Below, piece by piece: positions 1-12,006 of a DNA stretch of 64,000 nt (its first letter is position 1; each line of letters begins with the position of its first letter). Origin of the DNA: Mesostigma viride. Taxonomy: Eukaryota > Streptophyta > Mesostigmatophyceae > Mesostigmatales > Mesostigmataceae. The translations under genes were made by a program, and so were the position numbers. Location of the stretch: assembly GCA_009746045.1 (NCBI GenBank), contig RPFO01000406.1, forward strand, positions 3,283,701 to 3,347,700. Reading direction: 5' to 3'. The notes beneath the pieces are model-generated. The model had not been told where the DNA came from. It worked only from the letters and a program-made list of their open reading frames with translations, and made no database searches.

Positions 1-548
1 CTGTACCAGGGCATGCCATATCAGTATCACCAGCACCATTAAGCAGCGGCGCCTGCAGCTCGTAGACGTAGGGCACCTAGCTCGCACCAACCGCCAGGTA
101 GACACCTCGTGAACGTGGCCCCCCCGCAGGACTGCGACCAGCTCAGCCTGGCCGGCACCTCCTGACGTGGGCCGGGCCCCCTAATGTTAGACGCCGCAAG
201 GCCCGCACCTTCAAAGAACAGCTAGTAGAGGACATGGGGGGCCTAGGCCTCTCCGTGATTTGGAAGAAGATGATGGACAAGGCCAAGTGGGCCCAGGTCA
301 GGCATAGAGGACAACGAGCCCCCCCCTGTGGGGAAGCGCCCGCGTGTGCAAGCCGGCCGTGGGAGGCACGCCAGTGCTGTATAGATAGATGTTGGTGTTA
401 GTCATGCTGTTAGATAGATGTCGTAGGTAGCTGATGTAGATAGCTTAGACCGTTAGGACTGTTTGCACCCACCCATCCACCCATCGGGGTTGATGCTCCG
501 TGACTCCCCAACGGGAGCACGAGTCTAATTCATTAATTAATTAATTAA
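1..548 (+). mobile_element. 5'-truncated LINE: ORF2 C-terminus, 3' UTR and (TTAA)n tail
   Basis: Around 200-300 one frame reads FKEQLVEDMGGLGLS then IWKKMMDKAKWAQV, which resembles the end of L1-like ORF2 proteins (basic, leucine-rich, ending in a DR/K-x-WxxV segment). A non-coding 3' region follows with a hairpin, CTCCCCAACGGGAG at 504-517, then a TTAA tail at about 528-548. The last ~120 bp match the reverse strand at 40560-40690, so this is a dispersed family end. The left part lies outside the window. Orientation is seen directly from the tail; the ORF2 assignment is inference from a short stretch. Confidence 0.6.
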
Positions 549-999
549 AGAGCCTCCCGCCCAGAGGATCGTGTCGAATTAAGCCTTGATATAGTCGGCA
601 AAAATGAAGAGCAGCGGGAAAAATCAGGGCAAAGGCGACGCACCTCCTCCACCAGCCGGCGCGCGACAAATAGTAACAACCATGACAGTGTTACCGCCAC
701 GATCGACGGAAACCCATCTGAGACTCACCCAGGTGTGGGTCCATCGCAGCACGGAGCCTGTGCAGCATCATGCGCATGAAGACCTTCAGCGTGGCCTGCT
801 CTGGAGGCATGGACACCCCGAGAGTCACCGGGGGCTGACGTACTCAGATCTAGACCGGCATGCGGCAGCTGCGGGCTTCTTCAGTTGCTCTCGATACTAC
901 TGGGACGCACTACATTGATCGTGTGCATGCCGGGTGGCCAGCAGAACCATGTACAAACGGTTCCTCTATCTATCTCAGTCCATACTGCTTTCCTCATGG
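549..999. other. Intergenic stretch, nothing recognised
   Basis: Short open frames occur here but none resembles a known family, and they have no convincing splice partners. Probably flank or decayed transposon sequence. Confidence 0.4.
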
Positions 1000-1450
1000 T
1001 GCAGGTGTGCCGTGTGCCGGCCTTGGTTCGATCGGTACGGTCTTCAGTTTCCCCACTCGATCCACCATCAAGCGTGGGGACGCAGATGGGGCCGCCCTCT
1101 ATTTCCCCAACTGAACCACCGGCCCGACATTACCGTGCTGGACTACGATGGGCAGGGTTGCCACCTGCTCATTGATGTCTCCGTGGCTCGGCCGCTTCAG
1201 TTCCAGTCGCCACATCCTCCCGTCCGGGCGGCCGGGCTGTTGATGCCGGCGCTGCTGCCGCTGTGGCCGAGCTCGACAAGTTTGCTTCCCGCTATGGCAA
1301 TGTGGGGCCCCAAGCACCGGGTCATCCCCTTTGTCCTTGAGGAGCCAGTTCAGGGCCATGGGCCCATGAAGACGGCGGAGTTTTTTCATGAGTCATGCTG
1401 CCACTGGCTCGCTGAGCGGCGGCCGGGAAGACCGCCTCGACCTCGAGGGT
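1000..1450 (+). pseudogene. Retroelement C-terminal (restriction-like endonuclease type) fragment
   Basis: The frame open from 934 contains RPDITVLDYDG then LLIDVSVARPL, a PD...D pair separated by about a dozen residues, like the PD-(D/E)xK endonuclease region at the C-terminus of some non-LTR retrotransposon polyproteins. Downstream HRVIPFVLEEPV and GPMKTAEFFHE resemble the conserved segment that follows in such proteins. Between them the homology moves to another frame (ELDKFASRYG), so the gene is frameshifted and dead. No RT domain lies upstream within the window. The family assignment is inference from short motifs; a host nuclease-like gene fragment is the alternative. Confidence 0.5.
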
Positions 1451-1833
1451 CAGACTGCCCCGGCCCGTCCGTCAGTGGTCTCATGTCCGGACATGGCGGG
1501 TCGTACTTAGTCGCCGGCCGTATTGGCGGCATCGCCTGTCGCGGTCCCGGCCTCGCCCTCACCGACTCATCGCCGGCACGGTCAGTGGCTGATCATGTGT
1601 CGGCCGATTATTCCGCCGCATGCGAGCCGACTTTGACGTTGCGACCGAGGCAGTGTAGCGGGTCACTTCCCCGGCCTGGTGTTGCTGCACAGCAGGGCTG
1701 TTGCCGGATGCGTGTCGGGTGTAGTTTGGTGCGGCTGTCGTTAGTTGTACCTCAGTTGTGCTCAGTGTCAGACTTGATCAATATGATCCTCACTCACTAC
1801 TCCGCAGTACATGATCATGGGCTTGCATCATGA

Positions 1834-3164
1834 TGCCGCCATGTCGGATTCTTAGGCTGATTATGATTGTCTTGAGGGTTCTTCTTTTCGGGGTTTAATT
1901 TCCTTCTGTTGCATAGTGCCATTCTCACCTCCGTATTTATCATTCTCAATGAAAATGTATGCCGGACGGGACTGTCATTCAGTTAACGTATGTACGCGCT
2001 TGCGGCAGGTTGCATGCCTCTGGCCTCAAACCTCGATCCTCAAACTCGTACAGTATACATCAGGCGGGTACATACATACTGATACTGCGAGTACAGTATG
2101 CATGCGGCTGCTTCTGCTTACCCCCAAGTGGCACGCTCTTGGACAACCCCAGGTTCTGCGCACCAACGTTTTTTGGGGGTGGGTGGCAGGCAGCATTGTT
2201 CAGCATTAAATGCCTCGACATTCAATCGTCAATGCTGCACCACCATCGATATCCTGGATCCAGCTGTTTTACTACATATTCATTCCAAGTTTGCGCTTCG
2301 ACGAATGGGCGGTTTACGCTTGTGGCGCCTCCCGAGTAGCAGCCAGCTTGCGCTTGGGGCAACTGACCCTGACGCAGTGGAGTGCAGTCACCTGACAGGA
2401 ACTGGCGTTATCTACCTACATTGTTGATTCCCACAGATTCCCACGCGGCACACGTGGGCAGCAGAGAATGGACCACCGGCGTACACGTGGGAAATGGGAA
2501 TCAAACTGATGACGGACTGACCGAGGGGGGACAGCTGCAAGTCAGGGGCTCGGGGCTGAATCGCGCGGAGGCACTCCCCTCCGCTCCCGGAAATTCGACA
2601 CTCCGCTCCCGGAAATTCTGACTGGACTGATCAGTGATCAACCTCCGTTCCCGACTTCCCGTCTCGCATGGATGTCTCTGAATTCCGGGGCACAGGGTCA
2701 GATAACCGACCGCGTACGTATTTAAATGACGTAATTATTAATTAAATGCACTCGAGAAAAATCAAACAAGAAGCCAGCGATGATTCCCTTGAAAGAAACG
2801 CGGGTAGGGCAGTTGTTAGTAGAGTGTTATCGTAACAGAGCCTGCCTTCTTTAACTGCGAGACTAGTGAGGAAAAAGGGCAAGCTGTGTCACACTTCGCC
2901 ACAGACATTTTAGTTTTTGACTTCGATGGCAGAATCCCTTCTGTTGCATAGAGGCACTTGCCCACACATGCATGGCTACGGGCGAATGCTGTCCACGCGG
3001 GTCCATCGACGTCGTGGGCTGGTGTTCTAGCCTTCCAATGTCGTGCAATCGGTAATAAACTTTCTGAGGTTACAGGTGGTAAATGCGCTCAGGCCGGATA
3101 GCGAATTCTGGGGTGACTAGACAAATTATCTGGCAAAAGCCTCAAGGCACAGTACGCCCCAGAA
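1834..3164. other. Intergenic region upstream of the 3165 gene
   Basis: No supportable gene. A duplicated GC-rich stretch (ccgctcccggaaattc) lies at about 2580-2620 and an AT-rich patch with ATTAATTAAAT at about 2715-2750. The promoter of the gene starting at 3165 presumably lies in the right-hand part, but I see no TATA box that I would assign. Confidence 0.4.
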
Positions 3165-6100
3165 ATGTCAATGCGGGTAGCTGGCAGCGTTGCGGTTAGC
3201 CCGGAGGCCAAGTTAGAAGGAAGCGCGCTGGGGTGCGTGTCGCCATATCCTGATGCGTCCCGTCCCGCTCCTTTGCCGCCGACCCTGGTGCCTAACCTCG
3301 GAGGCAGCAGGTGCACTGGCGTCGGAAGCGGCCCCTTCCCCGGCCACATCGAGTTTGGGAACCCTGTAGCCGTTGATAACGGTGCGCTTTTCATCGTGCC
3401 GGCGCAGGGTCTCCCCGTTTTCCCTCCCCCGGCTACCGCGCCGCTTCATGAGCACGCCGATGTTCGTGCCGCGGCTGCTATCGCGGCGGCGGCCATCAGC
3501 ATGGGCCACGGCAACTTGGACCTGCAGGAACGGATCTGTAAGATGCTGTTATCCAATAGCAGCGCTCCGTTTGCCAGGGGGCCTTTGGAGGGTGCCCCAT
3601 GCGGTGACCTCATGTCTTTCCCGTTACCTCCTCCTCCCTGGCATGCCAGGCCACCGCCGCCTCCGCCGCCCCTGCCCCTGCCCTTGCCGGGTCAAGCACC
3701 CTGGCCATGCCCCCCTCCTCGTGACGCAGGGGCACCCTGGGGGCCTCAACTACCCCCACCCCCACCTGGCCAGGTGCTGCGAATGCCCTGGGGCCCACCG
3801 CCCCCTAGAGCGACCGCAAAAAGCGAGGAGCTTCCGGACTATGATTGGTCAATGTCGGGGGGGGGTGAGGTGTCGGTGCGCGCCCCTATTGCGGGGCCTC
3901 CTATGGATGTCATGTCCGGGCCAACCCCACCATCACTGGCGCTGCCACCACCACCACCCCCGCTGCCACCACCAGGGGGGTCTCCTCCCCCAGCATTGCC
4001 ACCGCTACCCCTGGATACGGCCGGCTCACCCCCTGCTCCCCCCCCTGGGCCCCCTCCCCTGTACAGCCCCTCCTCTGACTGCGCCGCATCACCTGCCTCG
4101 TCGTCTGCTTTGGTCGAGACACGGGATCTTCCCCGTCCTCCCCCTCCCCCTCCCCCACCAGGCCCCCCTCCCTCAGCTGTGCAGGGCACGGGCCTGGTGG
4201 CTAGGTTGGGGGCGACAGAGCCAGGGCCAGGGGTTACCGTCCCTGGCCCGGTCGAGCCGGGGGGGGTCGCTGCCAGCAGTAGTGGCGACGCTGGCTGCAG
4301 CAGTTTGAGTGCAAGCAATGTTGCCAGTGGTGGTGCCTGTGCGGTTGCCAGCGCAGGTACGGTTGCCAGTGCAGGTGCGGGTGCTGGTCCCGGTGCAAGT
4401 TCGAGTGCGGATGCAAGTGCCAGTGCAGGTGCGGGGGCAGGTGCGGGGGCAGGCACGGGGCCAGGCGCGGGGGCGGGTGCCAGCAGCTCCCTTGGCTCGA
4501 TAGCGTCTGGGCGGCCGAGTGCGGGTGCCCTTGTGGGCAGCGATGGCGGCAGCAGCGGCAGCAAAGCACCTGCAGGGACACCCGCTGTGTCAGGTGACCG
4601 TGGCGCGTGTGGCCTCTCACTGCTCGGTGTCTCCAGGCAAGGGGATGGCCGGGGGAGGCCTGTTGCCGGTGGACAAGAAACAGCTCCCGCGGTGCCGGCA
4701 TTAACGTCGTCCCTTCCACAGGTACCGCCACCTCCACCGCCGCCATCCTTGGTGCGTGGGGCAGGTGCGGCCCTGGCTGCGCTGCCGCCACATGGCGCGC
4801 CGCCGTCGCTTGCGTCCATGCCCGCGTGGTCCCTTCCTCCCCGCTCCCATGGCGGCGGGAGCGGTGGGGGCGGTGGAGGCGGTGGGTTCCATGTAGAGAA
4901 CGAGTGGGCGGAACTAGGGCTGGGGCTGGCGATGAAGGCGATTGGTTGGGACTCAAAACCCAGTCGCAAGGTGCTGGACCGAGGGAGCCTGCGACGAGAA
5001 CCTAGCCACCCGAACCCCCACCCCCAACCGCATCACCCCCACCAACCGCATCTCCAGGGGCCACCGCCCCCCCAACCTCTACAACCCCTCCGGCCTACGC
5101 TCGGCCTGGTCAGTGCAGCGGAGGCTGTGGCAGAGGCGCTGGCTGAGGCCAACGCGGTGTCAGAGGCGGCAGCCAGGATTAGCCAGGGGCTGGCCAACAA
5201 CAACCACAATAATAATATTATTAATACTAATAGCAGCAGCAGTCCATTGGCATCACCGGCGGCGACAGGTGCCAGCGACAAGCCGCGCAGCGTGGCGGGT
5301 GCGCCCGCCTCCGCCACCGCATCGTCCTCGTCCTCGTCCTCATCAGACCGATCCGGCAGGGGGAAAGGGATAGCCGAGAAAGTTGCCCCCAAGAAGAGCA
5401 CGGCGCACGTTCCCAAGGCACCCGTGCGGGGTGGCAGCGCCTCGAGGGCAGGTGGTGCCGGCACGCCGCCCCGCCCCACCCTGCGTAAGCTTTCATCCGC
5501 ACCCTCCTCGTTGCAGAAAGCGCATGAGTCACCGGCGCCACTCTCTACTGCGGTACCCTCAGCGACGCCGACCGCCACATGGGGGGTGGGAAAGGGGGAT
5601 GTGGCGGAGGGGCTGAATCGGGCCGAACCACGACCATCGGACGTGGATGTGAAAGTGGAGGCGAAAGGTGGAGTTACCGCGGATGCAAAAGTGGAGACGG
5701 CGAAAGCGGATGACCGTTCGGCCGCCAAGCGCACGTTTGGGGGGGTGATGGTCAGGAGTGTGGAGATCCCGCGGGGTCTGTCCTTCCGCGCGGACAAGCC
5801 GCCCGCTGCTGCCGCCGGCACAGTGACGACAACAGGGGGCGCTGCCATGGCGCCAGATGGCCGTAATACCACGGGCGGCGTGACGGCTGGTAGCAGCGGC
5901 AGCCAGAAGAAGCCCCTGGGCGCAGCAGGCGCGGTGGGAGGGGTGCCGTTCTCATCCCACTCAGCTCTGTCTGGGGCCAAGCTGCACATGGCGTGTGGTA
6001 GCACCAGACCCAGGCCCAAGCCAGGGGGGATGATGCGTCGCAGGCAACCAACAGATGCCGGGGTACCGACCGCGTTGTCGCGGTCAAAGGGTGGGCCATC

Positions 6101-9100
6101 GAAGCAAAAGGCTCGACCCGGTGCCCCCCCTACCCGGCCCTCGTTTGCCAAGCCACCGGCCGTGACCAGTCGACCGCAGCCGCCGGTCGCGGCAAATGTC
6201 GCTGCGGCCGCGTGTCCCTCCTTGTCCGCGGGCGATGTGCCCACGCAGGGGGCCAGCGCGGGGGATGTGTGCGCGCAGGTGGCCAGCCAGAAAGAGGGGG
6301 CGCGCGGGAGCGTGTCTTCGGGGGTTGTGTCCATAGGCGTGCCCGAGACAACAGGAGGAGGTGGGGTCCCTGCTGCGAGGCTCCAGGGTGGCGCAGGGAA
6401 GGGGGGAATGCAGGAGGATGGACAGCGGTGCGGGGCGGGGGCAAGCGGCGTGGCGGTGGCAGAGTCCTCTACCGCAGCGGTGCATTTGTTCCTGCGGACG
6501 GTGCAGGGGCTGGTTGGGCGGGAAAAGACAGGACCGGGGAGCGGTTCGACCCCTGAGGGGATCGCCAGCCTCGTGGGGGTTGGTGGGGAAGTCGGATCCG
6601 GTGCTGGTGGCAGAAGAGCTGGCGCCGGCAATGGAGGGAAGGAGGAGGTACGGATGACAGAAGAACCGGCAGGTACCTTTGACCAGCCGAGCAGTGCTAG
6701 GGAGGCTGGAGCTGCTAGTAGTGCGTCGCCTAGTGTGGGCATGGAGGCGCCGCCTAGTGTGGGCGTGGAGGCGCCGCCTAGTGTGGGCATGGAGGCGCCG
6801 CCTAGTGTGGGCATGGAGGTGCCGCCTAGTGTGGGCGTGGAGGCGCCGCCTAGTGTGGGCATGGAGGCGCCGCCTAGTGTGGGCATGGAGGTGCCGCCTA
6901 GTGTGGGGAAGGATAGAAGGCCTAGTGTGGGCAAAGATAGAAGGGGGAGGGGCACACGGGGGCCAGGCGGACGCCCACACGTGGGCCCGGCGCGGAGAGT
7001 CCGCGGTGCTTATGCTGCTGCCGCTGGCGCCGGGGACGACGATGCAATAGTTGACATCCTGGGTGATGACGACGATGGCAGTGGCGACCGCTGCGACGTT
7101 AGTGGTGGCCATGTGCGCGAGGAGCCAGGGGGCGGCCGTGATCCTCCGGGCGATGAAACGGGGTCCAAGGATGCTGCTGGCGTCCGCGGTGCCCCAGGCG
7201 AGGGGGACCAGGGTGTCGGCAGTGACAGCAGGGGGGAGCCTGGCTGTGCTGGTGGAGATGAGCGGGCAGCAGCACCGCCGAGGAGCGGCGGCGATGAGGG
7301 CGGCGTGTTGGGCGATGGTGAGGCGGCCCAGGAGCGCAAGGAGGGGGAAGAGCAGGAGAGGGGGAAGGAAGAGGGAAGGGTTGAGGAGGGGGAAGAAGGG
7401 CAGCACTGCCGGGGGATGTCGGGGGAGGAGCAGAGGCATGCGTACCTGCAGGAACAGGAGGCCGACGCACCCCCTGACGGCCTCAGCTATTGTCGGCGGC
7501 AGCTCGCCAAGTGGCTTCGCATGTGCGCGGAGAAAGAGGCGCGGCTACGACTCGAATGCCCTGTGGTTGGGCAGGGCGATGCAGTGGCGGGTGACGGCAC
7601 CAAGATGACCGGCAATGGCAGGGCCGGTGATTGGGTTCATCAACAGAACAAAGAGCCGGTGCTAGGCACCTCGCAAGCAGGGCCCGCCGTGCCCCCCGCC
7701 CATCGCCCCCCCCCTGCCAAGGTGGACCCGTTTGTGCTGTGGTTGGAACGGCTAAAGCAGCCGCCGCCGCTCTCCTGGCAGGGCCGGCGGCTCGGCTTTG
7801 TGGGCAACACGGCAGTCCGGCAAAAGAAGAAAGGGGGAGTGGCCAGGGGGGCAGAGGAGGGCGGTGGCCTTGGTGCTGGTGAGGTGAGGGATGTGATGGC
7901 TGCTAGTGGTGCGTGGGGTGAGGTGGTTCAGGGGGCTCAGGGGAGCGGGGCCGACGTCATCGCGGCACATGCCAGCGACGTGGATGGCGAGTACATGGGC
8001 GGGGTTGTCGCAGGCAAAGTATGCAAGCAGGCGTCCGCACCCTCTGTGGATGCCAGTGGTGCGCGGGACATGCCTACCGGAGAAGCCCCGCTTTCCAAAG
8101 ACAAGGCATGGGTGGCCGGCGGACTTGCTTCCCATGGACCTAACAAGCAGTGTCCTCCTGCCTCTCGGAAAGGGCACAGGGGCGAGCGTGCGGGGGCCAG
8201 GGGGGCAGCCGATGCCGCGGCGACGCCTGAGCAGGGCGCGGAGGGTGCCACGTTGGCTGCGCATGAGGGGGCCAACCTGGATGATGACGGAGAGCAAGGG
8301 GAGGGGGAGCGAGGCCCGGGGGGGGGAAAGGGGCAGCCCTGGGGAAGGCCCGGGCTGGCAAGGTTGCCGCGGGGGCAGTGGCTGGGACCACGGGAGCGGT
8401 GAAGAGAAGGGCGGGTGCGCGCGGGACTGCGCAGGCGGCGGACAAGGGGTCCCACAAGAAAGGCAAGTCAGACCCTGAGCCGCAGGGATTATCATCGCAG
8501 GACAATTTGCCGCCCCCGCTCACGATGGACGACGTCTCGGTGGGCGACTGGGCGGAGGTGGAGAGTGGCGAGCGCGAGCCTTGGTACGGGAAAATCATGG
8601 CGCGCGCGGCAGGGGGCTTCCGCCTGCACTGGCTTCTGCGGGTGGAGAATGTGCGCGAACAACGCCACCCTAGCTCGCGGCTACCGGATGCGCACGCGCG
8701 GCACTGGGTGTTTGTGAACGGGATTGACGTGGTCCCTTTGGAGGCCGTGCGCGAGGTGGGGACCACACTGTTCCACCGCGTGGTCAACAGGCACCTACCC
8801 ACATGGGTGGCGGACGGGGAGGAGACCGGACAGGAGAGCAAGGGGCGGGGCAAGGGGGGCGGTGCCGGAGGGGTGGCAAAGGGGGCAGCGGGGGCAAGGG
8901 CGGTGGGGGCGCGAGCAAGGGCGCCAGCAGCAAGTTATCGTTGAGGCAGAAGAGGCTCAAGTACTTACGCACGCTCAAGATATTTTGCCGCGCGGCGGAG
9001 TGCGACGGGTCGTGTGGGCATGTGCCGGACAACAGTGGGGGGGGGGCTGGAGCGAGTGGGGGTGAGGAAGAGGAAGGGGAGCGAGAGGGGGAAGAGGGGG

Positions 9101-11087
9101 AGGAGGGGAGGAGGGGGAGGAGGGAGGAGGGGGAGGAGGGGGAGGAGGGGGAGGAGGCAGCGGAGCAGGGGGGGGAGGGTATGGGGAGACCAGCCGGAGG
9201 GACGAAGAGGCCAGCGGGATCGCCAGTGGCGGGGGGAAGCATTCAAAGGGAAGGTGGCTCGCCACCGCACAAGAAAGGTAAGGTGGGTGCAGACCCTGAC
9301 AAGGCATCGCCGGGCAGGTTGCGGCCAGAGGCGGGCAGTACAAGGAATGAGCTAGAGGACTCAAAGCAGGCAGTAGCAGCCAGCGCCGCAAACACCAACC
9401 CCCAGGTGACAGCCGCCATCGAAAGGGACGCGCCCAGCCTGGCGCAGCTCCTGGCAGGAGGCGCCCCACCACCCTTCAGCTCGTCGCTGCCGGTGGGCGG
9501 CGCTCTCCCCTCTGGTGCCATATCCCGTGGGGGAGATGTTGGCGGTGGCTTGTTGGCGATGGCAGTAGCCACGGGTCAACGTGGGATGGTCTCCCCCTAC
9601 GTGCGTCCGACCTCGGTGTCCCCTCAATCAACAGGGGGTGGCCAGCGGTCGCCGGGGCTTGCGTCCGTCAGCGCACGAGGACAGGGCTCCCCATCCACCA
9701 TCGCAGCCGACGCCGAGCGCCAACGGCTACGAGAGGCCGTGTTTGATCAAGCGCAGCGACTGTGTTTGCCTGCGTCCAAGGCGCCGCCCTCGCTGGTCGC
9801 ACCCGCGCCGCTGCTGCCGCCTCCCTCGGCGGCTCTGCTGGCGACGTGCGGGGCGTCCCCCCTGATGGAGCTCCCGGCCGCCCACTGGTTGGAGGAGCTG
9901 CTGCCGCCGGCATCTGAGGCGACCGGGACGGAGATATCCGTGGCGGCGGCGGATGCCGGCGGTGTGGTCCGGGAGTGTGCGGTCGAGTCCTCGCGGTCGG
10001 GGGGCGGGGCCAGGGGCCGGAGTCGGCCCACCAGGGGGCAGGCGAGGGGGGCTGAGGGGGGGGAAATTGCGGGCAGTGGTGTGGCTGGGGATGGCAAGGA
10101 TGCGCGGCTGTTGGAGATCAGGGCCGGCGCGGCAGGGGGTAGTGCGCCAGCAAATGCCACGCTGGGGGATGGGAGGAATGGGGAGGCCAAGGGCGAGGGG
10201 GCTGGCGGCCAGCTGAGTGTGCGGCGGGCGACCCGCGTGCGGCCCGCCAGTGGGGACCCGGCCGTGTTGACGCCGACGGTGGCAGGGGGGCCCAGCGGGT
10301 TGCCTCTCGTGACCAACCTGGTGGAGGGGCGGGGCAAGACCGCGTCACCACCACGGGCCAGGGATGGCCAGGTGGCGGAGAACAGGGGGCTGAGTAAGCC
10401 CACGCTGGGCCTTGCTGGCGGCGTACCTTGCTTGCTCCCGGGTACTGGCGACGGCATCGGTATTGCGGGGACGGTTGCGGTGGGAGACAGCCCTCCCACG
10501 GCCAGCGGTGCCCCCACGGCCACCTTGCTGGGTCTTCGCAAGCACGAGGACGTGGTGCAGATGGTGTTGTCCATGATCACCTCCAAGGCGGGCAAGGGGG
10601 GGGAGAGGGGGGTGGCGCCGCGAGCGTGCCATCTGTGAACGTACCCGCCGTGCCTGTTTCGGCCGAGGAGGCGGCGAGCAGCAGCGACAGCTGTCATGCG
10701 CGCGGGCACCGGGCAAAGGGGGGTGCCAGCGGGGGCAGCCCTTCCCACACAGGGACGCGGGCGGGTGCTACCAAGCGGGGGGGGCGTGAGGAGGAGGCCA
10801 CTGTGGCGGATCGCGATGCCAGCACATTCGCTGGGGGCACGGGGGGCACGGAGCAACCAGCGGTGGGAGGTCATGGCGTGGGGGTGGAACCTGGCAGGAA
10901 CGTGCCGCAGGCGGGCGGTGAGGGGCCGGCAAGGGAGAACCGAACGGGGGGGCGGAGGACGACGCGGCTCACAGGGGCCAAGCGGCCGACACAGGAAGCT
11001 GCCGCTGTGTGCCAGCAAGCACCTAGCACTTGTGGGGCCGCCGCCACTGCGGGCCTTGCCAGGAAGAAAGGCCGGCAGGGGTATTAA
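3165..11087 (+). CDS. Giant low-complexity protein with a BAH-like domain (three apparent frame slips)
   Basis: One gene is the simplest reading of four consecutive open segments: 3165 to ~8320, ~8320 to ~8880, ~8880 to ~10600, and on to the stop at 11087, about 2,600 residues. Each switch moves the frame the same way, by -1; the first and third lie at G runs (8318-8326, 8 G at 10596-10603) and the second somewhere in the G-rich stretch 8854-8890. One base missing at each place would explain all three. The N-terminus is proline-rich, then Ala/Gly/Ser-rich, with NxN and Glu/Gly-rich runs. The only globular-looking part is ~8505-8800: VGDWAEV, EPWYGKIM, FRLHWLLRVE and HWVFVNGIDVVPLEAV, which resembles a bromo-adjacent homology (BAH) or similar SH3-like barrel of chromatin proteins. 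No introns are seen, unlike its neighbours. BAH is inference from pattern; the rest is unrecognised. Long open frames on the minus strand here are shadows of high GC. Confidence 0.6.
6729..6940 (+). repeat. Coding 24-bp minisatellite
   Basis: About nine copies of a 24-bp unit encode an eight-residue repeat, PPSVG(M/V)E(A/V), inside the 3165-11087 gene. Units differ mainly at GCG/GTG and ATG/GTG codons; the last two degrade to PSVGKDRR. Confidence 0.85.
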
Positions 11088-12006
11088 ATGGGTGGGGGTT
11101 CAAGGTTAACAAGGTGGTATTGAAATGTCCATTTTTTCGAATCCGAGAAATGGTCTGCAGGGCAACTGGGATGTCGAGGGCTCCTACTGGGTGCACCGAG
11201 GTGTGCCTTCGTGGTAGCTGCATTCCCCGCTCGCCAGGTAAAGGCCGAGCGACAGTGCGTTTCATAGTAAGTGAAACGACCCATGCACAATTGCGGGTCA
11301 AGTGCATCAGACGGCAGGGGTCGTTTAATTTGCCGTGTGCAGGCGTATGTTTGCAGCCGAGGGGCTTTCCGACGTGTATATATGCGAATGGTCATGGACA
11401 TCCGAGATAATCTGCCTCAGGTCTTGTGCAAAGGACCCCGAAATCGTTTTTTGCAGGCTTGGACCAGGGGGCAGGGAATGCAGGCTTGCGTTTTTGCCAG
11501 CCACGTTACCTTGTGCATATCATAGGTTATCTGATCGTCAAACTAAAGCAGCTTTTGCTTTTGACTGTATGTTTACTGTGGATGGGTGAGGTACAGTGCT
11601 TGGTTGGGATTCTGTTTTGGGACAATGACACTGTGGCCCACAAGAGTTGTCCGAAATCCCTGTTTGATCTGGTCCCAGAATTTTTCTTTATCTGGCATCT
11701 GTAGATAGCGAGAGGACATGCATGTATATTTTCTTGTGATATTAATTTAATGATTGTTCTTTATTCGACAAGGCATAATCAATCGACAACGCACCAATCA
11801 CACGAGCTTTGTTTTGTAGGTAAACCGTCTAGGTCTCTCTCTGAACATTAGCCAGCCATAATTTTAACGTACGTCTACACGGAAATTAACTAGATAGTGT
11901 AGGCATAGCTAAGCTTAGCCTCATGCAGTGGCCCACGCCCATGTGTATGTATGCCTATGATGGGACCACTCCCGTAGCCTTTAAGTACGTAGTTAGCCAT
12001 GCTTTG
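11088..12006. other. 3' flank of the large gene, nothing recognised
   Basis: Lower GC than the gene before it and no supportable ORF. I searched this stretch by eye for the chlorophyte polyadenylation motif TGTAA on + and did not find a clear one, so the transcript end is unknown. Confidence 0.4.

Noticed and set aside
3839-7470. Long minus-strand ORFs (376, 640 and 451 codons) opposite the large gene
   Set aside because: GC-rich third positions keep antisense frames open; they read as Gly/Pro/Ala repeats with no domain, while the plus strand has the BAH-like domain downstream.
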